Shown here one piece after another: positions 17,477 through 33,808 of a stretch of DNA of 37,019 nucleotides (positions within the stretch are counted from its first letter, which is position 1; the number at the start of each line of letters is the position of its first letter). Below the pieces are notes generated by a model. That model did not search any database and was not told the origin of the DNA. It worked only from the letters and a program-made list of their open reading frames with translations. The stretch comes from Terriglobia bacterium. GTDB lineage: Bacteria > Acidobacteriota > Terriglobia > JAJPHL01. Both the position numbers and the translations under genes were made by a program. The DNA lies in contig JAJPHL010000040.1 in assembly GCA_021325275.1 (NCBI GenBank), forward strand, positions 1 through 37,019, in the 5' to 3' direction.

Positions 17477-19177
17477 TTACCGCCCTTTGCTCTCGATTTT
17501 GGCCCATGTATCGCGGAGGCCCACCGTGCGGTTGAACACCGGCTTTTCCCCGGTGGAATCGCGATCCATGCAGAAGTACCCCAGGCGCTCGAACTGAAAA
17601 CGATCGAGCGGTTTGGCGCCGCGCACGCTCGGTTCGATCTTGCCGGAGCGCACTTCAAGCGATTTCGGATTGAGATTCGCCGTGAAATCCTTGTTCGGAT
17701 CTTCTTCGGTGTCGGGATTCTCTTCATTGAAGAGCTGTTCGTAAAGCCGCGCCTCGAAATCCACCGAGTGCTTCGCCGACACCCAATGAATCGTCGACTT
17801 CACCTTGCGTCCGTCGGGCGTGTTGCCGCCGCGCGTCGCGGGATCGTAGGTGCAGTGAATCACCGTGATCTCGCCGCTCGCGTCCTTCTCGACGCTCGTG
17901 CAGGTGATGAGATACGCGTAGCGCAAACGCACTTCACGTCCGATGGTCAGGCGGTGATACTGCTTCGGCGGATTCTCGCGGAAGTCCTCGCGCTCGATGT
18001 ACAGCGTTTTCGAGAACGGAACGTGGCGCGTCCCCGCCGCCGGATCTTCGGGATTGTTCACGGCGTCCATTTCCTCGACAAGATCGTCGGGATAATTGTC
18101 GACGACCACCTTCACCGGATCCATCACCGCCATGATGCGCGCCGAACTGCGGTTCAATTCCTCGCGCAAACTGTGCTCCAACAAGCCCAGCTCGATCAGG
18201 CCGTTCGTTTTCGACACGCCGATGCGGCTGCAAAACAAACGGATCGCTTCGGGACTATAGCCGCGGCGGCGAAATCCGCTGAGCGTGGGCATGCGTGGAT
18301 CGTCCCAGCCGGAGACGTAGCCGCGCTGCACCAAATGCAACAGTTTCCGCTTGCTCAGCATCGTGTTCGAAAGATGCAGGCGGTCGAACTCGATCTGCTG
18401 CGGATGATGAATGCCGAGATTTTCCAGATACCAGTCGTAGAGCGGACGGTGATCCTCGAACTCCAGCGTACAAATCGAGTGCGTGATTCCCTCGATGGAA
18501 TCCGATTCGCCGTGCGTGTAATCGTACGTCGGGTAGATGCACCATTTGTCGCCGGTGCGATGATGGCTCGCGTGCAAAATGCGATACATCACCGGATCGC
18601 GCATGTTAAAGTTCGGCGACGCCATGTCGATCTTGGCGCGCAGCGTCCGCGCGCCGTCGGGAAATTCGCCGGCCTTCATGCGCGTGAACAAGTCGAGATT
18701 TTCTTCCACCGTGCGATCGCGATACGGGCTGTTACGCCCGGGCTGTCCCGGGATGCCGCGATATTCGCGGATCTGGTCGGCGCTCAAGTCGCAGACGAAC
18801 GCTTTGCCCGCTTTGATCAGTTGAACGGCCCACTCGTAGAGCTGGTCGAAATAATCGGACGCGTAGTAACAGCGATCTTCCCAATCGAAGCCCAGCCACC
18901 GCACGTCTTCCATGATGGAATCGACGTACTCCACTTCTTCCTTCGTGGGATTGGTATCGTCGAAACGCAGATTGCACTGGCCGCCGAATTCCTGCGCGAG
19001 TCCAAAGTTCAAGCAGATCGCTTTGGCGTGCCCGATGTGCAGATATCCGTTGGGCTCGGGAGGAAAACGGGTATGCACGCGCGCCTGGTTCTTGCCGTTG
19101 CGCACGTCTTCCACGATGATGTCGCGGACGAAATTGGAGCGCGGCAGTTCCGGCGCGTCTTCGACTGGGTTCGACAT
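17477..19177 (-). CDS. glnS: Glutaminyl-tRNA synthetase
   Basis: 566 residues, close to the bacterial GlnRS length. It attaches glutamine to tRNA-Gln in the cytosol. Class I motifs are present: [14 protein letters not shown] with HIGH at 47-50, and NTMLSKRKL in place of KMSKS, exactly the GlnRS form. The region after it holds the two beta-barrel anticodon-binding domains. RFDDTNP and the [19 protein letters not shown]-like segment are also diagnostic (the latter reads [18 protein letters not shown] here). TATAAT lies only six nt before the ATG and there is no Shine-Dalgarno sequence, so the mRNA may be leaderless. The gene is divergent from the GH3 gene. Confidence 0.97.
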   Translation of the reverse strand: MSNPVEDAPELPRSNFVRDIIVEDVRNGKNQARVHTRFPPEPNGYLHIGHAKAICLNFGLAQEFGGQCNLRFDDTNPTKEEVEYVDSIMEDVRWLGFDWEDRCYYASDYFDQLYEWAVQLIKAGKAFVCDLSADQIREYRGIPGQPGRNSPYRDRTVEENLDLFTRMKAGEFPDGARTLRAKIDMASPNFNMRDPVMYRILHASHHRTGDKWCIYPTYDYTHGESDSIEGITHSICTLEFEDHRPLYDWYLENLGIHHPQQIEFDRLHLSNTMLSKRKLLHLVQRGYVSGWDDPRMPTLSGFRRRGYSPEAIRLFCSRIGVSKTNGLIELGLLEHSLREELNRSSARIMAVMDPVKVVVDNYPDDLVEEMDAVNNPEDPAAGTRHVPFSKTLYIEREDFRENPPKQYHRLTIGREVRLRYAYLITCTSVEKDASGEITVIHCTYDPATRGGNTPDGRKVKSTIHWVSAKHSVDFEARLYEQLFNEENPDTEEDPNKDFTANLNPKSLEVRSGKIEPSVRGAKPLDRFQFERLGYFCMDRDSTGEKPVFNRTVGLRDTWAKIESKGR

Positions 19178-19183
19178 CTAATT

Positions 19184-19189
19184 ATTATA
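19184..19189 (-). promoter_or_regulatory. -10 box of glnS, leaderless start likely
   Basis: The minus strand carries a perfect TATAAT at 19189-19184, six nt (AATTAG) before the ATG at 19177, so transcription should begin at or next to the start codon. The -35 region is poor (CGGAAG at 17-bp spacing). Confidence 0.55.
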
Positions 19190-19241
19190 CCGTGGCAAGT
19201 TCGGCCCTTCCGCCGGGGCCGATGAGCTAATATTCAGAGCT

Positions 19242-21086
19242 ATGCGCACTTGTATGATTCTCTTGGCAGCCGGGCTACTGGCCTGGGCCTTCGCTGCTCC
19301 TCCTCCTGGCGCCGGATCTTTCGCGCCCTACGATTCTCGCGCCAAGGCGATTCTCGCCAAGATGTCGCTGGACGAGAAAATCGGCCAGATGACCCAAGCC
19401 GACAGCGCCTCGCTCAAAGATCCATCCGACATCGGGACTTACGCATTGGGCTCGGTGTTGAGCGGCGGCAACTCCGATCCTCCCGAGGGCAATTCGCTGA
19501 AGAATTGGTCGGACCTCTACGAGCGTTTGCAGGCCCGCACGCGCAACACGCGCCTGCGCATCCCGCTGCTGTATGGCGTCGACGCCGTGCATGGTCACAA
19601 CAACGTGCTGGGCGCTGTGGTTTTTCCGCACAACATCGGCTTGGGATGCACGCGCAACCCAAACCTTGTGGAAAAAGCCGCGCGCGTGACGGCCGAGGAA
19701 GTTCGCGCCACGGGGATCCAGTGGGCGTTTGCGCCGTGCGTCACCGTGCCCCAGGACGAGCGCTGGGGACGCACCTACGAAGGCTTTTCCGAGGACCCGC
19801 AGATCGTCGCGCAACTCGGCGAGGCCGCGGTGCGTGGACTGCAAGGGTCGAGTCTCGCCAATCCTACGGCGGTCGTCGCCTGCGCCAAACATTTCATCGC
19901 CGACGGCGGCACGGCGTGGGGAACAAAGCACGGCGGCCCCGGTCCAGGTCCCGGTCTCGACCAAGGCGATGCACAAGTCGACGAAGCCACGCTGCGATTG
20001 ATCCATCTACCCGGCTATGTTTCCACGCTGCGTGCGGGCGTGGCCACGATCATGCCCTCTTACAACAGTTGGAACGGCCAGAAGGTGTCGGGCAACAAGC
20101 ATTTGCTCACCGAAGTCCTGAAAAACGAACTGGGCTTCGATGGTTTTCTGATTTCCGATTACGACGCCATCGACCAAGTGAATCCCGACTACAAGAAAGC
20201 CGTCGAGCAATCGGTCAACGCCGGCATGGACATGGCCATGGCGCCGGATACTTACAAAAAATTCTTTCTGACGCTGCGGGAACTGGCGCTGGAGGGCCGC
20301 GTGCCGATGTCGCGCATCGATGATGCCGTGACGCGCATCCTGCGCGTGAAGATTGCCGCGGGACTTCTTGACGCAAACTATCAGGGTAAAGCGGACACCA
20401 CACTGCAAGCCAAATTTGGGTCGAAGGAGCATCGTCAAATTGCCAGACAAGCGGTGCGCGAGTCGCTGGTGCTTCTGAAAAACGACGGCAAGATCTTGCC
20501 GCTTGCAAAAACGGCGGCGCGCATCCACGTGGGCGGCAAGAGCGCCGACGACATCGCCAACCAATGCGGCGGCTGGACCGTCGATTGGCAGGGACTCAAC
20601 GGCGGCAAAGGCGGAGTTTTGTTTCCCGGCGGCGTCACGGTGCTTTCGGCGATCCGGCAAACGGCGTCGAGCTCGACGCAAATCACATACGCGAAAGACG
20701 GCACGGGCGGCGAAGGCGCGACCGTGGGCGTCGTAGTGATCGGCGAACGTCCCTACGCCGAGGGTTTCGGCGATCGCGCGGACTTGGCGCTCGACGCCGC
20801 GGACGTGGCGGCGGTGAAAAACATGAAATCGGCACGCATTCCGGTGGTGGTCATCGTGATGTCGGGGCGTCCGGTGATTTTAGGCGACGTGCTCGACAAG
20901 GCCGACGCCGTTATCGCCGCGTGGCTGCCGGGCACCGAAGGGGCGGGGATCACCGACGTTTTGTTCGGCGACTTCGCGCCCACTGGAAAACTGTCGTTCT
21001 CGTGGCCGCGGTCGATGGATCAAGTGCCATTGCGCACGCGCTCCGGGGCTCCGTTGTTTCCGCTGGGCTACGGGCTTTCTTACTGA
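19242..21086 (+). CDS. Glycoside hydrolase family 3 beta-glucosidase, secreted
   Basis: 614 residues with a signal peptide (about 1-19, AFAA end). The GH3 N-terminal barrel has DEKIGQM at 44-50, the substrate-binding [10 protein letters not shown] at 111-120, KHFIADGGT at 216-224 and the nucleophile Asp306 in [10 protein letters not shown]. The second alpha/beta domain begins near 400 ([16 protein letters not shown]) and runs to the end; the C-terminal fibronectin-like domain of longer GH3 enzymes is missing. The layout matches exo-acting enzymes such as barley ExoI, so the substrate is probably cello- or laminari-oligosaccharide released outside the cytoplasm. No Shine-Dalgarno is seen; TAATAT at 19228-19233 lies eight nt before the ATG. 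Confidence 0.94.
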   Translation: MRTCMILLAAGLLAWAFAAPPPGAGSFAPYDSRAKAILAKMSLDEKIGQMTQADSASLKDPSDIGTYALGSVLSGGNSDPPEGNSLKNWSDLYERLQARTRNTRLRIPLLYGVDAVHGHNNVLGAVVFPHNIGLGCTRNPNLVEKAARVTAEEVRATGIQWAFAPCVTVPQDERWGRTYEGFSEDPQIVAQLGEAAVRGLQGSSLANPTAVVACAKHFIADGGTAWGTKHGGPGPGPGLDQGDAQVDEATLRLIHLPGYVSTLRAGVATIMPSYNSWNGQKVSGNKHLLTEVLKNELGFDGFLISDYDAIDQVNPDYKKAVEQSVNAGMDMAMAPDTYKKFFLTLRELALEGRVPMSRIDDAVTRILRVKIAAGLLDANYQGKADTTLQAKFGSKEHRQIARQAVRESLVLLKNDGKILPLAKTAARIHVGGKSADDIANQCGGWTVDWQGLNGGKGGVLFPGGVTVLSAIRQTASSSTQITYAKDGTGGEGATVGVVVIGERPYAEGFGDRADLALDAADVAAVKNMKSARIPVVVIVMSGRPVILGDVLDKADAVIAAWLPGTEGAGITDVLFGDFAPTGKLSFSWPRSMDQVPLRTRSGAPLFPLGYGLSY

Positions 21087-21109
21087 TGTTTCTGCTAGAA
21101 TGCATGCCC

Positions 21110-21394
21110 ATGAGCAAAACACGTGTTGCGATCTTCGTTGCTGCCACCCTAGTGCTTGCGATTTGCATCGCCGTCGCGCAACCCGCGCGCAACGTTTCTG
21201 CCGGCAAACATCCCAATCTCGCCGCCGCGCAGAAGTTCAGCCAGCAAGCGTATGACAAGATCATTGCCGCACAAAAGGCCAACGAGTGGGACATGAATGG
21301 TCATGCCGCCAAGGCCAAGGAGCTGCTCGATCAAGTAAACAACGAGCTGAAGCAAGCGGCCCAGGCGGCGAACGCAAACAAGGGCAAGAAGTAA
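21110..21394 (+). CDS. Small secreted helical protein
   Basis: 94 residues from ATG 21110; in-frame ATGs at 21086 and 21104 are alternatives, the first overlapping the GH3 stop. A signal peptide spans about 1-25 (hydrophobic core VAIFVAATLVLAICIAV, AVAQ end). The mature part of about 70 residues is Ala/Lys/Gln-rich and helical, ending in NANKGKK. It lies 23 nt after the GH3 gene and is probably co-transcribed with it. No function can be assigned. Its end is 10 nt from the convergent YeiH-type gene, and GC-rich inverted segments near 21395-21421 could form a terminator hairpin. Confidence 0.7.
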   Translation: MSKTRVAIFVAATLVLAICIAVAQPARNVSAGKHPNLAAAQKFSQQAYDKIIAAQKANEWDMNGHAAKAKELLDQVNNELKQAAQAANANKGKK

Positions 21395-21404
21395 CGCGCG
21401 TCCC

Positions 21405-22442
21405 TTACGCGAGGGCGCGCGAGAACGCGACGATCATCCCCAACGTCAGGCCGGCGATCGCGAACTCGCCGAGCGCTCCAACGGCGAGCGGACGCCATCC
21501 TTGTCGCCCGAGCTCACGCAGATTGGTGCGAAGTCCCACACCCGCGAAGGTCAGCAAGAACGCCCAGCGCGAAAGATTCGCGAGATCGGCGACTTGCGGT
21601 TTGCTGAATACGCCTGCAGTGGCGAGCGCGGAGATCAGCAAGAATCCAAGAACGAATTTCGGAAACTTCTGCCAGAGGAACGCGGCGCGATTTTCGATTT
21701 TTGCGGACGCGCCTTTTCCGGCCCAGTAAATCGCGTACGCCAGCACCACAAATCCGATGGTGGCGTTGCGCGCGGTCTTCGCGAGCACCGCAAACTTCGC
21801 CGCGGCGTCGGAATAAAGCGCGCCGGCGGCGGTAGCCTCGGCGGTGTTGTCGACGGCTAGTCCGGCCCACAGCCCGTAAGCGCGATCGCTCATGTGCAAC
21901 GCGTGGCCGATCAAAGGAAACGCTGCGAGACTGAACGCTCCGAGCGCGAGAATGGCGGCGATCGCGTAGGACGCGTCTTCGTCGTCGGCGTCAATGGCTC
22001 CTTTCGCCGCGATAATCGCGGAGACGCCGCAAATCGACGATCCGATGGCCAACAGGCTCGTGAGTTTCGGTGAAAGTTTGAACGCACGTCCGAGCCAGGT
22101 CATCAGCGCGATCGACACGGCGAGTTCCACCGCGACCAGCGCGAGACTGAGTCCGCCGAGTTTCAGAACATCGCCGAGAAGGAAGCGAATTCCCAGGAGC
22201 ACGATGCCGGCCTTCAGCCAAAACTCATAGGTCGCGACGCCAGGCTGAAAGATCCACGAGACACCGAGAGTGTTCGAGATGATCAACCCGAAGAGAATCG
22301 CCCACAGGACGTATTCGATATTCGGCAGCGCGAGATGATGCGCCTTGCCGTACGCGGCGATCGATTGCTCGGTGAACTTGCCGGCGTATCCGATAGCGGC
22401 GAGGAGCAAAACGCCGGGGATGAGTCGTAGTATTTTTACCAT
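21405..22442 (-). CDS. YeiH-type putative sulfate/anion exporter family membrane protein (UPF0324)
   Basis: 345 residues from the ATG at 22442, which begins MVKILRLIPG; longer readings upstream are in the wrong frame for a membrane protein. About ten membrane helices, with the family features LWAILFGLIISNT, AGIVLLGIRFLLG, GSSICGVSAI and GLAVDNTAEATAAG. Members are annotated as putative sulfate exporters in the inner membrane, but transport has hardly been tested. There is no clear Shine-Dalgarno. The start lies inside the end of a 34-codon membrane-peptide ORF (overlap 22436-22442), so it is probably translated by coupling. Confidence 0.9.
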   Translation of the reverse strand: MVKILRLIPGVLLLAAIGYAGKFTEQSIAAYGKAHHLALPNIEYVLWAILFGLIISNTLGVSWIFQPGVATYEFWLKAGIVLLGIRFLLGDVLKLGGLSLALVAVELAVSIALMTWLGRAFKLSPKLTSLLAIGSSICGVSAIIAAKGAIDADDEDASYAIAAILALGAFSLAAFPLIGHALHMSDRAYGLWAGLAVDNTAEATAAGALYSDAAAKFAVLAKTARNATIGFVVLAYAIYWAGKGASAKIENRAAFLWQKFPKFVLGFLLISALATAGVFSKPQVADLANLSRWAFLLTFAGVGLRTNLRELGRQGWRPLAVGALGEFAIAGLTLGMIVAFSRALA

Positions 22443-22540
22443 GGGATATGCGGCAGCACGCCCGTCTTGACCAGCACCGCGGCCACGAGCGCGAGAATGA
22501 CGGCCCACCAATCGAGAGAAAGACTGAATCTGGAGTTCAT
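22436..22540 (-). CDS. 34-residue single-helix membrane microprotein overlapping the YeiH-type gene
   Basis: An ATG at 22540 with TGAGG six nt upstream opens a 34-codon frame ending TAA at 22436-22438. The product begins MNSRFSLSLDWW, continues with one hydrophobic helix (AVILALVAAVLV), then KTGVLPHIPW. Its final codons contain the start codon of the transporter (CC-ATG-G-TAA). The good ribosome-binding site, the helix and the exact overlap together suggest a real gene, comparable in layout to small partner peptides such as KdpF. The role is inferred only from position. Confidence 0.7.
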   Translation of the reverse strand: MNSRFSLSLDWWAVILALVAAVLVKTGVLPHIPW

Positions 22541-22692
22541 GAAAACCTCAAACGGAAAACAGAATGACGGGACGATTGCCTAGCGGCTACAACAATAGCA
22601 GAGCGAGTCGGGGAAAGACTGCATAAGTCGATTGTATCTGACCGGTCGCGCACCGATTGCGACATAACGATTCTATTCTGCGATAGGGAACA

Positions 22693-22944
22693 TTAAGAAT
22701 CGTCATCCTCGTTCTTTGAGTCGGCCTCGAGGAATTTGCTAACAGGATGGTCAGGATACACAGGATGCGGACCGCAGAACCGCGTTCTACGGTTGCTTCC
22801 AGAGAGTCGCTTTTCTGCCGAGAGCAGGTCTTCAAGGGGTCTCGTGAGTCCTTGCCGATCGTCTTCGCGGGCCTTTGCCGCCATGCGCGCGAACTCCTCA
22901 CGCTTCGACTCAAAAAATTCTTCCCATTCCTTTTCATCGTTCAT
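22693..22944 (-). CDS. Small acidic helical protein downstream of brnA
   Basis: 83 residues starting 12 nt after the brnA stop with AGGA upstream. The first 45 or so residues are a strongly charged helix (WEEFFESKREEFARMAAKAR, then RPLEDLLSAEK). The C-terminal part reads HPVYPDHPV and is encoded by three 9-nt CAGGATNNN repeat units at 22743-22769, plus a hairpin at 22771-22793, so the original C-terminus seems to have been replaced by intergenic repeat. No family is recognised; it may be an accessory of the BrnT/BrnA unit or a chance third gene. Confidence 0.5.
   Translation of the reverse strand: MNDEKEWEEFFESKREEFARMAAKAREDDRQGLTRPLEDLLSAEKRLSGSNRRTRFCGPHPVYPDHPVSKFLEADSKNEDDDS
22743..22793. 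repeat. 9-nt CAGGATNNN tandem repeat plus hairpin inside a small ORF
   Basis: CAGGAT occurs at 22743, 22752 and 22761, an exact 9-nt period, and is followed by a near-perfect hairpin (ACCGCAGAAC, 3-nt loop, GTTCTACGGT; one mismatch) at 22771-22793. The same 9-nt family lies in the intergenic space at 14281-14391. Confidence 0.7.
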
Positions 22945-22956
22945 ACGATCGAGTTC

Positions 22957-23319
22957 CTACCTAAGCCGCAGACGGCGGCTAGCCAAGCGTCTCGCAACTG
23001 CGGTTATGAAGCGATCATCCTCAACGAGCCGCTCGTAGCCGATCTGGACAGGATCGGTCTCCAACGATGACCGCAAAGCCGAGTTGATCTGTGTCTGGTA
23101 GGCTGCGGCGTCGGGCCGCGCGGCTCGCGCCTTGAAGTGTTCGACGATATCGGCGTCCAAGTACATCGTCACGCGAACTTTGCAGTTGCGCGGTGAAGTT
23201 TCGGCAAGGTTCGCTCGATGCCGGCGCAGTATCATCCGGATCGTTTCGCGCCGGACCGCGAACTCCGGCTCAACCTTCCTTCCCCTAGAGGAGCTAGATC
23301 CTTTTTCTTTGTTTTTCAT
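22957..23319 (-). CDS. brnA: BrnA-type antitoxin
   Basis: 120 residues from ATG 23319, preceded by a strong GGAGGA. The C-terminal half carries the BrnA ribbon-helix-helix signature KVRVTMYLDADIVEHFKARA followed by YQTQINSALRS. The N-terminal half is basic. In characterised systems BrnA neutralises the BrnT ribonuclease and represses the operon. The start overlaps the end of brnT by 26 nt, the usual toxin-first order of this family. The tail after residue 100 (VARRLASRRLRLR) is very basic. The antitoxin looks intact although the toxin N-terminus is damaged. Confidence 0.85.
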   Translation of the reverse strand: MKNKEKGSSSSRGRKVEPEFAVRRETIRMILRRHRANLAETSPRNCKVRVTMYLDADIVEHFKARAARPDAAAYQTQINSALRSSLETDPVQIGYERLVEDDRFITAVARRLASRRLRLR

Positions 23320-23584
23320 ATTCCTCCACCATCCAAGGCTCTGCACGCCGGGCATGAATGATTCGCACTCGATCGTCCGGCCGCTCCGTGAAGCAGACAT
23401 AGACCATGCCGAGCGGGACCAGACCGATGATCCCATAGCGGACTTCCGACTCCGTCGAGTGCGCCTCGTCCACGAACTCGACGGCGTGGGGATCGGCGAA
23501 AACGCCGGCTGCCTCGGTAAATCGGACGCCGTGGCGGTTCTCGTTCCGGTCGGCCTTTCCTGTCGTCCCAACTCGAAGAACCAA
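23294..23584 (-). CDS. brnT: BrnT-type toxin, N-terminus damaged
   Basis: The body of BrnT is clear: RHGVRFTEAAGVFADPHAVEF, then YGIIGL, VYVCFTERPDDRVRIIHARRAEP. The expected start (F-E-W-D-x-R-K-A-x-x-N) is present but split across three frames. F-F-E lies in the frame beginning GTG 23592, W-D-D-R-K in another, and A-D-R-N onward in the frame given here. Two single extra bases, one in a T/G run (GTTGGG) and one in AAAGGCC, account for this. The coordinates give the 96-codon open part from TTG 23584. It is either a decaying toxin or a sequencing error at two homopolymers. BrnT is a RelE-fold ribonuclease when intact. Confidence 0.65.
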   Translation of the reverse strand: MVLRVGTTGKADRNENRHGVRFTEAAGVFADPHAVEFVDEAHSTESEVRYGIIGLVPLGMVYVCFTERPDDRVRIIHARRAEPWMVEEYEKQRKRI

Positions 23585-23592
23585 TAGGTCAC

Positions 23593-23620
23593 TATATCCG
23601 CATATATATGTATTTGTCCA
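23593..23620 (-). promoter_or_regulatory. brnTA promoter with palindromic operator
   Basis: On the minus strand TGGACA (23620-23615) and GATATA (23598-23593) are 16 bp apart. Between them lies the perfect palindrome CATATATATG (23601-23610), a good candidate binding site for the ribbon-helix-helix BrnA protein. Confidence 0.5.
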
Positions 23621-23678
23621 GATAGGCAGCCGCCGCTCGTCTCGAAGCGCGGAAAGTCACGGTATCAGATCGCGAAAG

Positions 23679-24155
23679 CTACTCTTCTTGGGCTTCGAGC
23701 AGGCTCTCGAGTTCCGGGAGCACGCGAAGATCTTTATCTCGTCCTGCGGCACGTTTGGCGGCAATCAGGCTTCGCAAACTGAGGGTGCGAACTTTCCGAC
23801 CGTAGAGTTCCACTTCCGGTGACTCCTCCCAGACTTGCTCGAATGGCCCCAAGCCACTCACTTCGGCGAGTAGGTCGATCCTGCCCAGGTCCGTGTCCAA
23901 CGTCAGCAACGTTGTGTTGCGCAGCGTGGATTCGTCCCAAAGAAACGGAAGACCCGTTGGCAGGTCCACTGGGCGTGGATGAAAAGGGCCGAGCGCGCGC
24001 GTCAAGTGAGTTATGTTCTCGCGGAGTCGCGGATAGAAAATATCAATGTCGTTGGTGGTATGAACACTACCGTGAATGATCGCGCTGACTCCACCTATGA
24101 TGATGAACTGCACATCGGCGGCGACGAGCGCGTGAACCAGCTTTTCGACGCTCAT
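23679..24155 (-). CDS. Nucleotidyltransferase (toxin-antitoxin-like)
   Basis: 158 residues with the minimal nucleotidyltransferase core: FIIIGGVSAIIHGSVHTTNDIDI at about 17-39, giving the GG motif and metal-binding Asp37/Asp39, and a third acidic site near LGRIDLLAEV. The C-terminal LSLRSLIAAKRAAGRDKDLRVLPELE segment is shared with many DUF1814-like enzymes. Such proteins often act as toxins or partners of HEPN or small antitoxins by modifying tRNA or protein with nucleotides. Its ATGA start overlaps the stop of the 79-residue gene by 4 nt, so the two are translated together. Confidence 0.8.
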   Translation of the reverse strand: MSVEKLVHALVAADVQFIIIGGVSAIIHGSVHTTNDIDIFYPRLRENITHLTRALGPFHPRPVDLPTGLPFLWDESTLRNTTLLTLDTDLGRIDLLAEVSGLGPFEQVWEESPEVELYGRKVRTLSLRSLIAAKRAAGRDKDLRVLPELESLLEAQEE

Positions 24156-24391
24156 GAATCGGTTCGGCGGCTAGTTTTGCGCGCCGCGCCGCGAATGGCC
24201 GCCATCTCTCGCGAGAATGCCTCTATTCGGCTGACGCGCTCACTTGGCGGAAGACGAAGCTGTACGATCAGCGATCCAAGATCAACGCCAGATCTCTTCG
24301 CCGCCTCGATCCGGCTTCCCGCAGCCGGATAACGCAGTCGCGCCTCGGCGCGAGCTAGTTGCTCCGGAGTGAGGGATCGCAACTCGATCAT
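24152..24391 (-). CDS. Small partner of the nucleotidyltransferase, putative antitoxin
   Basis: 79 residues, largely helical: LTPEQLARAEARLRYP, GSRIEAAKRSGVDLGSLI, then LPPSERVSRIEAF. It precedes the nucleotidyltransferase with a 4-nt ATGA overlap, the arrangement of antitoxin-toxin pairs. The middle part looks like a short helix-turn-helix-like stretch, but no clear DNA-binding family is recognised. No Shine-Dalgarno is evident; TAGACT lies six nt before the ATG. The antitoxin role is inferred from position only. Confidence 0.6.
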   Translation of the reverse strand: MIELRSLTPEQLARAEARLRYPAAGSRIEAAKRSGVDLGSLIVQLRLPPSERVSRIEAFSREMAAIRGAARKTSRRTDS

Positions 24392-24440
24392 GAATACAGT
24401 CTAGCGCGGTTTCGCCGGAAGTATTTCGGCATCGCAGTTT

Positions 24441-24472
24441 CAAACAAAAAGGCCGCCCGGAAAGGGCGGCCT
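24441..24472 (-). terminator. Intrinsic terminator of the rpoB-rpoC operon
   Basis: Perfect 9-bp stem AGGCCGCCC / GGGCGGCCT (24450-24458 and 24464-24472) with a 5-nt loop. On the minus strand it is followed by TTTTTGTTTG, 23 nt after the rpoC stop. Confidence 0.92.
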
Positions 24473-24495
24473 CTTGAGTTTGTCTCGCGAAACGC

Positions 24496-28722
<4,227 letters not shown>

Positions 28723-28744
28723 GCTTTCCTCCCGTTAAACCTAA

Positions 28745-28830
28745 AGTGCTGAGTCCTGAGTCCAGAGTGCTGAGTCGGGAGCGCGAGCCGTATTCCGGCA
28801 CTCAGCACTCAGGACTCAGCACTCAGGACT
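28745..28830. repeat. Heptamer inverted repeat in the rpoB-rpoC spacer
   Basis: AGTGCTGAGTCCTGAGT (28745-28761) is the exact reverse complement of 28807-28823, giving a 17-bp perfect stem around a 45-nt loop that itself contains further heptamer copies. Right arm units are CAGCACT and CAGGACT with 14-nt period up to 28830. It is the same family as at 804-850. Confidence 0.9.
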
Positions 28831-28833
28831 TGT

Positions 28834-33150
<4,317 letters not shown>

Positions 33151-33292
33151 GAGTCCGCTCTCCTCTTTTTTTCCGCTCGTTGAATCCGGTCATTCGCGGT
33201 TACGACCGCGCGATTCTGAAGAAAAGACACTCGTGCGCCGGCTTCCGAAGCTCCTCGCCGCTCATCTTATGAAACCAAAAGAAGCGCGACTG

Positions 33293-33318
33293 AAAAAGGA
33301 GCCGGAAGACCCGGCGCT
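33293..33318 (-). terminator. Hairpin with T-run in the rplL-rpoB spacer, possible attenuator
   Basis: On the minus strand GAGCGCCGG-GTCTT-CCGGCTC forms about seven pairs with a 2-nt bulge and is followed by CTTTTT, 38 nt after the rplL stop. A partial terminator here is known in other bacteria; this one is weak. The rest of the 205-nt spacer shows only the rpoB ribosome-binding site. Confidence 0.4.
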
Positions 33319-33355
33319 CGAAATGGCGTTGCTTTTTCGTTGATGCCTTGAACTA

Positions 33356-33745
33356 CTATTTTACCTCGACCGTGGCGCCCGCATCGACGAACTTCTTCTT
33401 GATGGCTTCGGCCTCGTCCTTGTTGACGCCTTCCTTGATCGGTTTCGGAGCGGCGTCCACCAAGTCTTTGGCTTCCTTCAAGCCCAAGCTCGTCACTTCG
33501 CGTACCACTTTGATCACGTTGATTTTGTTGGCGCCCGCCGCGGTCAGAACCACCGAGAACTCGGTTTGTTCTTCCGCCGCTGCCGCCGGAGCCGCGCCGC
33601 CGCCACCACCATGCGCCGCGGGCGCCGCCACAGCCGCCGCCGCCGACACTCCGAAAACCTCTTCCAGCTTCTTCACAAGCTGCGACGCTTCCAGAAGCGT
33701 GAGGCCCTTGATTTGTTCAACAATCGTTTCGATTTTCTCCGACAT
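33356..33745 (-). CDS. rplL: 50S ribosomal protein L7/L12
   Basis: 129 residues. It binds L10 as dimers to form the ribosomal stalk that recruits translation factors. The N-terminal dimerisation helix ([23 protein letters not shown]), an Ala/Gly-rich hinge ([19 protein letters not shown]) and the C-terminal globular domain ([43 protein letters not shown]) are all present. The ATG follows GAGGAGAAGG. It lies 63 nt after rplJ in the usual order. Confidence 0.98.
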   Translation of the reverse strand: MSEKIETIVEQIKGLTLLEASQLVKKLEEVFGVSAAAAVAAPAAHGGGGGAAPAAAAEEQTEFSVVLTAAGANKINVIKVVREVTSLGLKEAKDLVDAAPKPIKEGVNKDEAEAIKKKFVDAGATVEVK

Positions 33746-33808
33746 TTCCTTCTCCTCAGTTCATTTGTAGCGCGGCAACCCGCGCGGATTTAACTGCACG
33801 GGCAACTA

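Noticed and set aside
17465-19225. 586-codon frame opposite glnS
   Set aside because: It is the antisense of a clear GlnRS; composition is His/Arg/Ile-rich without domains.
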